Shown here in pieces: positions 1 to 6,941 of a DNA stretch of 9,037 bases; the first letter of the stretch is position 1; each line of letters opens with the position of its first letter. The position numbers were made by a program, and so were the translations under genes. Below the pieces are notes generated by a model. The model searched no databases and was not told the origin of the DNA. It saw nothing but the letters and a program-made list of their open reading frames with translations. This DNA is from Clostridiales bacterium (GTDB taxonomy: Bacteria; Bacillota; Clostridia; Oscillospirales; CAG-272): assembly GCA_012511425.1 (NCBI GenBank), contig JAAZGC010000120.1, positions 1 through 9,037 of the forward strand. The letters run 5' to 3'.

Positions 1-2
1 GT

Positions 3-887
3 CGGGAAAGTGGAGGTGAGGTCATAAGTCTTGCCGGCGCCGGTTGTGAAAGTGCCGTCTTCGTTCTTGGTTCCAAAGCCCCACATTACCATGCCGAAGG
101 CTACCTTAAGTCCTTCGTTGGCGGTGATTTCCTCGGCTGACATGCCGAAATAGTCCTGGGAATAGCCGAGATAGTTGTTGATAACATAGTCAACGATTGC
201 CTGGTTGTCGTCTTTCCAGGTCTGCTTCATCAAATCCCAGTAAGCGGTCTGAAGCTCCTGAGTCCAGGAGTCGGAGGAAGACCACTGATGATCTTCGCCG
301 GCAGCGTAAATGTCTTTGACCATCTGCGAATATTTCGCATAAACTTCGTCGGTGGTCTGTGTCCTATAGTTGTTAAGGCCGACGATCGAATAGGACGAAA
401 GGGTGGTTGAGCCGACATAGGAAGGATCGAGGAAGACATAATAGTTGAATATAATGTCGTCGGCGGTCATTTCGACGCCGTCGGAGAAGAGAACACCCTT
501 CTTGAGCTCGATCTTGTAGGTGGTGGTGGCGACGGAACCGTCGTCATTCTTCTTCTGCTCTACCTTGATGTCGGAAATACCCTTGTAGTTGTATTTCGTG
601 CCGTTGTATTCGACATCTTCGCCTTTAATGGCGTTGTAGATGATACCGCCGGCGCGGTCGGTGGTGAGCAGCGAAAGCTGGGTCATTCCGGCGACGTCCT
701 GGTCGTAGGCGGTGTCGGCATAATAGGGCGAGAACTTCTCGCTGAAGGGTGAATAAGCTACTACAAGAGGTGTCGTAATAGTCGGTGCGGTTGCAAGAGA
801 TTTGCCGCATGACGTGAGTGTCGCGGCAACTCCCGCGAACATGACACACGCCAGTACGGCGGCTAATATTTTCAGCCGTTTTTTCAT
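3..887 (-). CDS. ABC transporter family-5 solute-binding lipoprotein (partial, N-terminal 295 aa)
   Basis: The reading frame opens at an ATG at 887 and runs off the left edge of the window without a stop, so the C-terminal part is missing. Residues 1-26 are a lipoprotein signal peptide: MKKR start, hydrophobic core, then a lipobox LTSC with the lipidated Cys at residue 27. The mature part has features of the SBP_bac_5 family (oligopeptide/nickel/oligosaccharide binding proteins): an early LVVAYSPF strand, and near residues 125-150 the motif KGVLFSDG followed by MTADDIIFNY, close to the family signature (GV.FSDG..lTADDV.F). Established role: a lipid-anchored receptor that hands substrate to an ABC permease; the permease is not in this window. 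AGGAGG at 897-902 sits 9 nt before the ATG and a strong promoter lies further upstream. Codon choice is strongly C-ending (GAC, AAC, ATC), which suggests high expression. The substrate cannot be told: peptide is the default, but some family-5 proteins bind oligosaccharides. Confidence 0.93.
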   Translation of the reverse strand, partial: MKKRLKILAAVLACVMFAGVAATLTSCGKSLATAPTITTPLVVAYSPFSEKFSPYYADTAYDQDVAGMTQLSLLTTDRAGGIIYNAIKGEDVEYNGTKYNYKGISDIKVEQKKNDDGSVATTTYKIELKKGVLFSDGVEMTADDIIFNYYVFLDPSYVGSTTLSSYSIVGLNNYRTQTTDEVYAKYSQMVKDIYAAGEDHQWSSSDSWTQELQTAYWDLMKQTWKDDNQAIVDYVINNYLGYSQDYFGMSAEEITANEGLKVAFGMVMWGFGTKNEDGTFTTGAGKTYDLTSTFP

Positions 888-929
888 GGTATTGTTCCTC
901 CTAAAATAATAATAGAATGCTTAGAAAAA

Positions 930-958
930 ATTATAGCATACTTCGACAGCAAAGTCAA
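930..958 (-). promoter_or_regulatory. SigA-type promoter of the solute-binding lipoprotein gene
   Basis: Read on the minus strand, TTGACT (953-958) is followed after exactly 17 nt by TATAAT (930-935), with a TG one base upstream of the -10 (TGCTATAAT, an extended -10). Transcription should start near 923, giving a leader of about 35 nt that contains the AGGAGG at 897-902. Confidence 0.88.
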
Positions 959-1097
959 CATATATTGTTTAAAAATTGAAGAAAAGTGTAATAATCTGCT
1001 TAAAATTTCAACGCATTACCGCGCTAATACGCTAAAATAATGTGAAAATAAACAATTGAAAGATAACATAAATTCGAAAATTTCAATAAAATCGAAG

Positions 1098-1125
1098 AAT
1101 AATAAATCCCGCCGAAACGGCGGGA
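1098..1125 (-). terminator. Intrinsic terminator of the LRR surface protein gene
   Basis: An 8-bp perfect GC-rich hairpin (TCCCGCCG, loop of three, CGGCGGGA) spans 1107-1125, starting 9 nt after the TAA stop of the LRR gene on the minus strand. The minus strand continues TTTATTATT, a moderate U-tract. It isolates the surface-protein unit from the separately promoted binding-protein gene downstream. The remaining gap, 960-1106, is AT-rich and shows no ORF or other convincing signal. Confidence 0.82.
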
Positions 1126-1134
1126 GATTTGCTT

Positions 1135-2487
1135 TTATTCCTCGTAATATTTGCTGTGCCTCATGCCATCAGGGCCGACGCGGGTCTTCTTTCTCCGGTT
1201 GTATAAAAGCCATATCGCGGCGGATAATGCCGCAGCCGCGGCAACTGCGCCCAGTATCCAGATAAGGGTAAGATCCTCTGAGGAAGCGCCGAAAATTCCG
1301 TTTGAAGGCTCAACAAAATAAACGGTTTCCGGAGCTGTATCAACCGTGTTTACCGTTACTTCTTCGACTGCCGTGGTAACCGGAGCATCGGTTTCGGTGA
1401 TTTCGGTATCAGGGGCGGTTGTGTTGACGGAAAAGCCCTGTTCATCGGTTATTTCGACTCCGATAAGCGGGTCTATCTTCGTAACCGGAGGAGCGAGGGT
1501 GACGGTAACATCTTCGGTCGTTTCATCGGAAGTCTCCCCCGATGTGGTTTCATCCGATGTGGTTTTTGCATCGGTGGTTTCGGCTGTTATCGGAGGATGG
1601 TTATTTCCGGAATTTGGCTGTCCGCTTCCGCTTTTGATAAGTTCTCCCGAACCGGTTGTAATGTATGTGCTTCCGTCTCCGTTGTAAACGGTCAGGTTCT
1701 TGGAAGAACCCGCCAAAGCCGCAAGCGAATCGTCGGAAAGATCCCCGGCGGCTATTATTGCGGAAAGCTTCGAGCAGCCTGCAAAGGCTCCTGCGGCGAT
1801 ATTCCTGACCGAAGCCGGCAGTGTCACCGATGCAAGTGATGTACAGTTTTTGAATGCTCCCGAATCTATCGATGCGAGACCGTCATGCAGCGTCAGAGTC
1901 TCAAGCTTTGAGCATCCGGAGAAGGCGCCTTCTCCGATTTCTTCGACAGGTCCTACGAAGCTTATCTGTGTAAGATTTTTGCAGCCGGCAGCGGCATATT
2001 TTGATATCTTTGCTATATTTGCCGGAACGGAAAAGCTGTCTCCTGATTTCGCCCTCGGATAGTATACAAGGCTTAATTTGCCTTCGTCTGCGCGGTAAAG
2101 CACTCCGTTTGACGATGTATAGACGGTGTTTCCGCTTTCAACATTGATTTCTTCGACCGAGGAGGCGAATATGGTGTTGGCGGAAATGACCGCCTCATCC
2201 CCGACGGATGTAACCGAAGCGGGAATACCGATCTTAGTCGCCCCGCTCGATTTGAAAGCATCGGAGGATATCATCGTAACGGTTTTGCCGTCAAGTTCCG
2301 ACGGAATGTCAATTTCTCCCGAAGCTTTGCATTTCAGGATGGTTATGCCGGTGGGATTGCTTATATATGTAAAATCGCCCGAAAGTTTTGCTATTTCATG
2401 AGCAGATGCGGGAAACAGGGCTCCGATGAGAACAGAAAAAGCGATAACCGATAATGCGGCGATTCTTGCGGGAGAACGCATTGTCAT
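1135..2487 (-). CDS. BspA-type leucine-rich-repeat surface protein with C-terminal membrane anchor (450 aa)
   Basis: Residues 1-29 form a signal peptide ending ASA before HE. Residues about 40-258 hold LRR_5 (BspA/TpLRR-type) repeats, with recurring units such as GAFSGCSKLETLTL and GAFKNCTSLASVTLPASV, plus the DIPSELDGKTVT type of opening unit. Residues about 297-395 are a Thr/Glu/Asp-rich, Pro-containing stalk with short repeats (TTSDE, TTSGE). Residues about 407-429 are one hydrophobic helix followed by NRRKK, a stop-transfer signal, and a 21-residue tail. The topology is therefore a stalked extracellular LRR domain on a single membrane helix; no LPXTG motif is present. LRR_5 proteins are generally adhesins or binding proteins; the ligand here is unknown. 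Start choice: ATG at 2487 lies 8 nt after AAAGGA; an in-frame TTG at 2490 is possible but less likely. The gene begins 36 bp after the stop of the larger membrane-anchored gene, so the two are probably co-transcribed. Confidence 0.9.
   Translation of the reverse strand: MTMRSPARIAALSVIAFSVLIGALFPASAHEIAKLSGDFTYISNPTGITILKCKASGEIDIPSELDGKTVTMISSDAFKSSGATKIGIPASVTSVGDEAVISANTIFASSVEEINVESGNTVYTSSNGVLYRADEGKLSLVYYPRAKSGDSFSVPANIAKISKYAAAGCKNLTQISFVGPVEEIGEGAFSGCSKLETLTLHDGLASIDSGAFKNCTSLASVTLPASVRNIAAGAFAGCSKLSAIIAAGDLSDDSLAALAGSSKNLTVYNGDGSTYITTGSGELIKSGSGQPNSGNNHPPITAETTDAKTTSDETTSGETSDETTEDVTVTLAPPVTKIDPLIGVEITDEQGFSVNTTAPDTEITETDAPVTTAVEEVTVNTVDTAPETVYFVEPSNGIFGASSEDLTLIWILGAVAAAAALSAAIWLLYNRRKKTRVGPDGMRHSKYYEE
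1539..1565. repeat. Short direct repeat in the Thr/Glu-rich stalk
   Basis: CCGATGTGGTTT occurs twice (1539-1550 and 1554-1565), 15 bp apart start to start, in a low-complexity tract (about 1500-1590) that encodes the repeated TTSDE/TTSGE units of the LRR protein stalk. The 15-bp period keeps the reading frame, so gain or loss of units would lengthen or shorten the stalk without a frameshift. Confidence 0.6.
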
Positions 2488-2492
2488 CAAAT

Positions 2493-2506
2493 CCGTCCTT
2501 TCCTTA
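2493..2506 (-). promoter_or_regulatory. Ribosome binding site deciding the start of the LRR protein
   Basis: On the minus strand the purine-rich run AAGGAAAGGACGG precedes the start. AAAGGA is 8 nt from the ATG at 2487, a normal distance, but only 5 nt from the TTG at 2490. This favours the ATG. Confidence 0.6.
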
Positions 2507-2523
2507 ATATACAGTAAATGGTG

Positions 2524-5500
2524 TCAGTCGAACTTCCATTCGCCGTGAGACGGCGAACGCCGTTTTTCAATGATTGCACCGCGGGTAATTCTGACCGTCA
2601 GAAGTATTGCGCAGAAAAACGCCAGCGCTGTCAGGGCATAAACGATTTTCATATCGGATCCGGCGGAGGCGGATTTTTTCCAGTCGTTCTGCTGCATCAG
2701 GAAATACTCGCGAAGATTTTCGGAATCGAGCGTAAAGCTTCCGACTCTTACTTCATCTATCAAAAGAGAGGGCGAGCCCAAAGGCTTTCCGTCGTAGCTT
2801 GACAGCCAGACGCGTATCGTATCCGTTGATCCGATATGGTCTTTGTAGTCGGAAAGGTCGCAGACCGCAGTCTGCCATCCGTTTTCGGAAACCTGCCCGG
2901 AACAGATAATCGAACTTCGTCCGGAGCAGAGCATTACCGTAAGCTGTGCCTGTGACGTTCCCTCCGGAAGGGATACAACGGCGATATCAAGGGTAAGCAC
3001 CGGCGACTTCGAGAGATCAAGAGGATAGTCAAGAACATAAAACAAACCTCCGAAGCTCTTTCTTTCGTTAAGGGCGTAATTCAGCATAAGCAGACCGTCA
3101 CGGGAGGAAAGTCCCGACTTCCATTCGGTCGATACAACACCGGTCCCGAAAGAGAGGTTTAAAATATCTTTTTGCGAGTCGAAGCTGTTCAAAGCATAAA
3201 CCCCGCTCAGACCGTTCGGAACAGTGGGGCTGAACAAGGTGTCGGCAAAATTGCGGCTGACGGCGCGGTTGTAATCGAGTCCGGGTATCAGCTGAGCCCA
3301 GTCGGTATACCCGAGCGAATTGAGCGCTCCCGAAGTATAATCGAGGGTATCGGCGGTATCTATCATACCGAAGGTTTCCCCCAAAGCCTCCGCGTCCGGA
3401 ACGGAGATCACAAGCGCTTTTGCGGTATTGCAGAGACTTGAGCTGAGTTTGTAAAAAGCGTATGAATATTGAATTTCGTCCGCACCCGATGCCGCCGTCA
3501 CCATAACATCTCTGGTTTTTTCTTTGAAAAGCAGATCTTTTCGGTTGAGAAAAACATCAAAGAGTTCATAGTTGTCGGCGGAAATGATTGTTTTCGGAGT
3601 ATCGGATGAACCTGAATTCAGCGTGTCGGGAAATCCCGGAGATGTAAGTCTTCCGGCGGGAAAATTAAGCTCGATCCCCCAGTTGAAATCGCCGGAGCTT
3701 TCCACAGCGGCATCAAGCGCCGAAAGAAACTTTCCCGTCCCGTAACGATTCGGATTGTCGGAAGGATAACCGTCAAAGAGCAGCGAGCTTACCGAAGTCA
3801 TGATCCTTATAGGACCTGCCGCGGTACGCATCGATGTGTATGCCGAACGAAGGGTAAGCGCATAGCTTTCGGCAAACCGTTCGAGGGAAGCTCCGTTTTT
3901 TGACCAGCCGGTTCTCACTTCATTTACCGAATCGCCGATGATGTAGCCGTTTACCCGCGTATCGCCTTCTTTTGACCATCTTGATGCGATGAAGCTGAAA
4001 ATGGCGCGGTAAAGTTTCATCCCATCCGGAGTATCGGTGTTGAAGGCTGCTTCTGAGCCTTCCGTCCATCCGGGAGCGCAGAGCGCTTCATTGAGTGCTT
4101 CGTTTGAGGTCGGTCTGAGAGTAAGCTTCATGTAGATGCATGCGCCGCTGCTCCTGACAGAAGCAAGAATTCTCTGAACCGACTGATAATAGGACGGTTC
4201 AAAGTAGTAAGTTGTTCCCTCATATTCATACTGTACCGAAGTTATTTTCGGACTGTAAAGCCTTTCGAGGGCAATCGGTATAACTACGGTTGAAGCACCG
4301 TCAAAATAAACGAGTCTCGAAGCCGCTGCGATATCGGGGGAGGAGCTTGTCGAAATACCCTTCAGCGCGGGAATATCCTTGAACGAAGCCGGAGATGTGC
4401 ACGCCGCTTCGGGATTTGTGATGAAAGAATCATCTATTGCCAAATAGTCTTCTCCGTTGACAAGCGCAACAACGAATCTGTCGGAGGGGTAATTGCCGTG
4501 ACCGTCGGCTGTGAATCGGAAATCAGCCGAAGCCCTTTCCCGGGCGATCGGCTCGAGTCCGTTGAGTGCGTTTGAGAGGTCAAGCGTAGGATCCGTCTGG
4601 AAAAGACAAATATCGTTATACATATTATCAAAGGCAACATATTCGGAAAGCGTACCGGTAACGGTCACTTTTCCGGAACCGTCGGCAAGGCAGCTGTCGA
4701 TCTTTCCGAGCGGATCCGGTTCCGGTTTATATGTTGAAGCCGGATGAATCGCTTTGATTTCAAGGAAAGCCTGTGAATGCTCGCCGAATGACGTGATGCC
4801 GTCAAATACAAACCTCAGCTGCGTAAATTCGCTTTCGCCGTCCTTCGGCAGAGAGAAATAAACAAGCTGCTCACCGTCGGAAAGCTCTGCCATTTCACCC
4901 ATATTCTCGGCAAAGCTCATCCTTTCGGCGGTTGTATGCTGCAGCGAAACGCTCTGGGCGCCGCACCTGTTGTCAAGTCTTACGCAAAGGTACCCGCCGC
5001 CGGCGGCAAGTCCGGGTTTCAGTCCCGAACCGTATGTTTCGATATAAAACTCATCGCTGTCGGGAATGAATTTCATACCGCTGCCTTCCGCTTTATGCGC
5101 ATAAAGGTAATACCAGTTTTCGACCGGCACAAACCAGTTCATCGCCGAAGCCGCATCTGCCGATTCAAAGAGTGAAATATCGTCTATGCCGAAGGAGTAT
5201 GCGGTTCCGGCCGGAATATCCTTGCACATTACATTAACGCGAAGCGAATTGATTGATATCCTGCCGCTCCATGTCGATATGTCGCAGAAGAGCGTGTTCC
5301 AGGCTCCGCCGTGTATATTATGCCTTAATGTGATTTCTCCGGTCTCGGAACCTATTACGGTTGTCACAGCATATTCCAAAACAGAGCCGGATGCATCAAG
5401 CTGCTCCGGCAGAGCGATTGCATAAGCCAGACACTTGTCATCGGCGCTGAGGTTGTAAAGGCTTAACGATATCTCAACTTCGGCTTTGTAATATTCATGG

Positions 5501-5808
5501 GTCGGAGCTGTACCGCCGTCGGTTTTGCATAAAAGAAATCTTTCCCCGGAAAACGGCTTATACGGGAAAAAGGGCAATTTGGATGATCTGCGCAGCGAAT
5601 CAATGTTTAAGCGCCCTGCGTCATCGGTCTTGATGCTGCCGCGGGGGGGATTTGCATTTTCGAAGCTTTCAAGCTGTCTTGAAGCCCAGATATCGAAAAC
5701 TCTTGAATCCGGTCCCGCGGCGGAGCCGGATGAGGCAGCAAAGGAACCGCTGACGGCAGTCAGCAGAATTGCCGCTGAAAACAGTAAGAAAATAATTGCT
5801 TTTTTCAT
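2524..5808 (-). CDS. Secreted, membrane-anchored DUF5722-like protein with jelly-roll-like regions (1094 aa); probable pseudoenzyme
   Basis: Start chosen at ATG 5808 because MKKAIIFLLF begins a clean signal peptide (residues 1-24, cleavage near SFA/AS). An upstream ATG at 5868 would put 20 polar residues in front of it. Residues about 40-215 and 225-355 look like beta-rich, carbohydrate-binding-type domains, the first ending FGIDDISLF. Residues about 365-465 are another beta domain. Residues about 480-850 resemble the DUF5722 TIM-barrel-like domain as I recall it: LKGIS opening, YEGTTYYFEPS, NGYIIGD (620-626), FAESYALTLRSAY (645-657), WGIELNFP (710-717). Residues about 870-1027 are a further jelly-roll-like domain ending SLLIDEVRVGSF. 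Residues about 1054-1074 form a membrane helix followed by a basic tail (EKRRSP). Expected acidic residues are replaced (GDSV where GNEV is usual; TAAS where a strand ending SEQG is usual), so glycosidase activity is doubtful. The ribosome binding site is weak (GGAT). I found no clear promoter. It likely forms an operon with the LRR gene. Confidence 0.85.
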   Translation of the reverse strand: MKKAIIFLLFSAAILLTAVSGSFAASSGSAAGPDSRVFDIWASRQLESFENANPPRGSIKTDDAGRLNIDSLRRSSKLPFFPYKPFSGERFLLCKTDGGTAPTHEYYKAEVEISLSLYNLSADDKCLAYAIALPEQLDASGSVLEYAVTTVIGSETGEITLRHNIHGGAWNTLFCDISTWSGRISINSLRVNVMCKDIPAGTAYSFGIDDISLFESADAASAMNWFVPVENWYYLYAHKAEGSGMKFIPDSDEFYIETYGSGLKPGLAAGGGYLCVRLDNRCGAQSVSLQHTTAERMSFAENMGEMAELSDGEQLVYFSLPKDGESEFTQLRFVFDGITSFGEHSQAFLEIKAIHPASTYKPEPDPLGKIDSCLADGSGKVTVTGTLSEYVAFDNMYNDICLFQTDPTLDLSNALNGLEPIARERASADFRFTADGHGNYPSDRFVVALVNGEDYLAIDDSFITNPEAACTSPASFKDIPALKGISTSSSPDIAAASRLVYFDGASTVVIPIALERLYSPKITSVQYEYEGTTYYFEPSYYQSVQRILASVRSSGACIYMKLTLRPTSNEALNEALCAPGWTEGSEAAFNTDTPDGMKLYRAIFSFIASRWSKEGDTRVNGYIIGDSVNEVRTGWSKNGASLERFAESYALTLRSAYTSMRTAAGPIRIMTSVSSLLFDGYPSDNPNRYGTGKFLSALDAAVESSGDFNWGIELNFPAGRLTSPGFPDTLNSGSSDTPKTIISADNYELFDVFLNRKDLLFKEKTRDVMVTAASGADEIQYSYAFYKLSSSLCNTAKALVISVPDAEALGETFGMIDTADTLDYTSGALNSLGYTDWAQLIPGLDYNRAVSRNFADTLFSPTVPNGLSGVYALNSFDSQKDILNLSFGTGVVSTEWKSGLSSRDGLLMLNYALNERKSFGGLFYVLDYPLDLSKSPVLTLDIAVVSLPEGTSQAQLTVMLCSGRSSIICSGQVSENGWQTAVCDLSDYKDHIGSTDTIRVWLSSYDGKPLGSPSLLIDEVRVGSFTLDSENLREYFLMQQNDWKKSASAGSDMKIVYALTALAFFCAILLTVRITRGAIIEKRRSPSHGEWKFD

Positions 5809-5893
5809 TTTATTATATCCGCATATTCGGAAATGCTTGTTGGTGAAAGGCATCGCGGGCGAAGACATGGATCCGTATGAGTGAATTTATATC

Positions 5894-5922
5894 TTGATTT
5901 TATTCGCGGCATATGATATAAT
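5894..5922 (+). promoter_or_regulatory. SigA-type promoter of tmk
   Basis: TTGATT (5894-5899) and TATAAT (5917-5922) are separated by exactly 17 nt, with TG upstream of the -10 (TGATATAAT, extended -10). The start point should be near 5929, giving a leader of about 48 nt. Confidence 0.82.
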
Positions 5923-5934
5923 ATGATAGTTTCC

Positions 5935-5952
5935 GCCGGAGCTGACTCCGGC
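5935..5952 (+). other. Hairpin at the 5' end of the tmk leader
   Basis: GCCGGAG, loop CTGA, CTCCGGC form a perfect 7-bp stem only a few bases after the predicted start of transcription. The adjacent TTCCGC (5931-5936) is also complementary to GCGGAG (5961-5966) at the tmk ribosome binding site, with one G-U pair, so a competing fold that covers the ribosome site is possible. It has no U-tract and is not a terminator. It may simply protect the 5' end of the mRNA. Confidence 0.5.
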
Positions 5953-5976
5953 AATTAAAAGCGGAGGATTATCAAG

Positions 5977-6603
5977 ATGAGTCGCGGCAAATTTATTGTT
6001 TTTGAAGGTATAGACGGCAGCGGCAAGACGACTGTAATTAATTCTGTAAACTCATATCTCGAATCCATCGGCTGCAGCGTGTTTCTTACAAGAGAACCTA
6101 CCGACAACCGGGTCGGGAGCATGATAAGAAAGTTTATAAAAGGCGAAGGGGACTATGAGCTTGACGAACGGGTCATCGCCGCGCTTTTTGCCGCAGACAG
6201 ACTTGATCATATTCTGCGCCCCGGCGGTATAAACGAAAAACTCGGCGCCGGCGTAAACGTCATATGCGACCGTTTCTGGCTTTCCTCCTGCGCATATCAG
6301 ACGGGTGCGTTCCCGATGGAATATATTCTTGAATTGAATAAGGGAGCGATGGAACTCGTGCAGCCGGATCTGACGGTATATCTCTCCGTCGATGTTTCGG
6401 TTGCGCTGAGCCGGGTTGACGCAAGAGGAGAGGAGCGCGAACATTACGAATCCCGCGAACGCCTCGGTAAAATTTCCCGCAATTACGAAAAAGCCATCGG
6501 CATCCGCAAAGAAGCGGACAATATCGTCATCGTCGACGCCTCGAGAGACGAAGCCGCGATTCTTGATGAAGTTTCGGGATTAATCAAAAACATTATATCA
6601 TGA
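5977..6603 (+). CDS. tmk: Thymidylate kinase (dTMP kinase), 208 aa
   Basis: It phosphorylates dTMP to dTDP with ATP in the cytoplasm, an essential step of dTTP synthesis. Motifs are in the family order: P-loop FEGIDGSGKTT (residues 9-19), TREPTDN (38-44, the dTMP-site REP motif in its REPT form rather than REPGGT), FAADRLDHI (71-79), CDRFWLSSCAYQ (97-108, the DR(Y/F/W) motif with the SSxAYQ helix), PDLTVYLSVDV (130-140), and an Arg/Glu-rich lid around RGEEREHYESRERL (150-163). The length is typical for bacterial TMKs. GGAGG at 5963-5967 is 9 nt from the ATG. It is transcribed from its own promoter, divergently from the surface-protein unit. No convincing terminator follows; only a 5-bp hairpin lies at 6653-6667, so some transcripts may run into the tRNA gene. 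Confidence 0.97.
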   Translation: MSRGKFIVFEGIDGSGKTTVINSVNSYLESIGCSVFLTREPTDNRVGSMIRKFIKGEGDYELDERVIAALFAADRLDHILRPGGINEKLGAGVNVICDRFWLSSCAYQTGAFPMEYILELNKGAMELVQPDLTVYLSVDVSVALSRVDARGEEREHYESRERLGKISRNYEKAIGIRKEADNIVIVDASRDEAAILDEVSGLIKNIIS

Positions 6604-6685
6604 TTGTTGACGGTTGTAAACATTCGATTTGTAAATTTGAAGGCGCTTTATTTGCCGCACTCCGGCATAAAATTCGGGAAAGCTA

Positions 6686-6714
6686 TTGACAAAAACTTCG
6701 GGATATGTTATAAT
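6686..6714 (+). promoter_or_regulatory. Consensus promoter of tRNA-Gln
   Basis: A perfect TTGACA (6686-6691), a 17-nt spacer and a perfect TATAAT (6709-6714), with TG upstream of the -10 (TGTTATAAT). The predicted start near 6721 lies about 12 nt before the mature tRNA 5' end. This is the strongest promoter in the window. Confidence 0.92.
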
Positions 6715-6732
6715 ATATAGCGTTGAACCCGA

Positions 6733-6806
6733 TGCGGAATTGTGTAACGGTAGCACGGCAGACTCTGACTCTGTTTGTTGGGGTTCGAATCCCTATTCCG
6801 CAGCCA
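6733..6806 (+). tRNA. tRNA-Gln (anticodon CTG)
   Basis: A complete 74-nt cloverleaf. The acceptor stem TGCGGAA/TTCCGCA has seven pairs. The D arm is GTGT-AACGGTA-GCAC. The anticodon stem is GCAGA/TCTGT with loop CTCTGAC, giving anticodon CTG (reads CAG, Gln). The variable loop is TTGT. The T arm is TGGGG-TTCGAAT-CCCTA. The discriminator is G and the CCA end is encoded. The gene stands alone with its own promoter and hairpin terminator. Confidence 0.96.
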
Positions 6807-6814
6807 TCAATAAC

Positions 6815-6854
6815 ACAGCCGCTGATACAAATTTCTGTATTGACGGCTGTTTTC
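6815..6854 (+). terminator. Probable terminator of tRNA-Gln
   Basis: ACAGCCG (6815-6821) pairs with CGGCTGT (6844-6850). An inner ATACA/TGTAT stem extends it with one mismatch and two wobble pairs between. The strand continues TTTC after the stem, a short T-tract. It begins 8 nt after the encoded CCA. Confidence 0.7.
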
Positions 6855-6884
6855 ATGTCTTAAACTTTGCTTATCAATTCCGGT

Positions 6885-6941
6885 AAAAAGCATAAATTAA
6901 CGCCTGCATACGGAAATATCCGGCTTAAGCAGGCGTTAATT
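6885..6941 (-). terminator. Long hairpin between convergent genes, probable terminator of the carbonic anhydrase locus
   Basis: A perfect 13-bp stem (AATTAACGCCTGC at 6895-6907 with its complement at 6929-6941) has a 21-nt loop that contains a small CGG/CCG stem. On the minus strand the stem runs into TTAATT and then a TTTTT stretch (6885-6889), about 54 nt after the carbonic anhydrase stop. On the plus strand it is followed only by a mixed A/T stretch, so any use for the tRNA transcript would be as a backup. The rest of 6942-6994 shows only a weak imperfect hairpin near the stop. Confidence 0.62.

Noticed and set aside
1022..1035. Tandem CGCTAA copies in the intergenic gap
   Set aside because: Two copies of six bases are too short to be a repeat element or an operator that can be supported.
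1346..1687. Plus-strand ORF of 113 codons rich in Val and Ser
   Set aside because: It is the antisense shadow of the Thr/Glu/Asp-rich stalk of the LRR gene; its composition simply mirrors the repeat codons.
6653..6667. Small TGCCG/CGGCA hairpin after tmk
   Set aside because: The stem is only five pairs and no T-tract follows, so it was not called a terminator.
6686..6886. Plus-strand ORF of 66 codons
   Set aside because: It spans the promoter, the whole tRNA-Gln and its terminator, so it cannot be a real gene.
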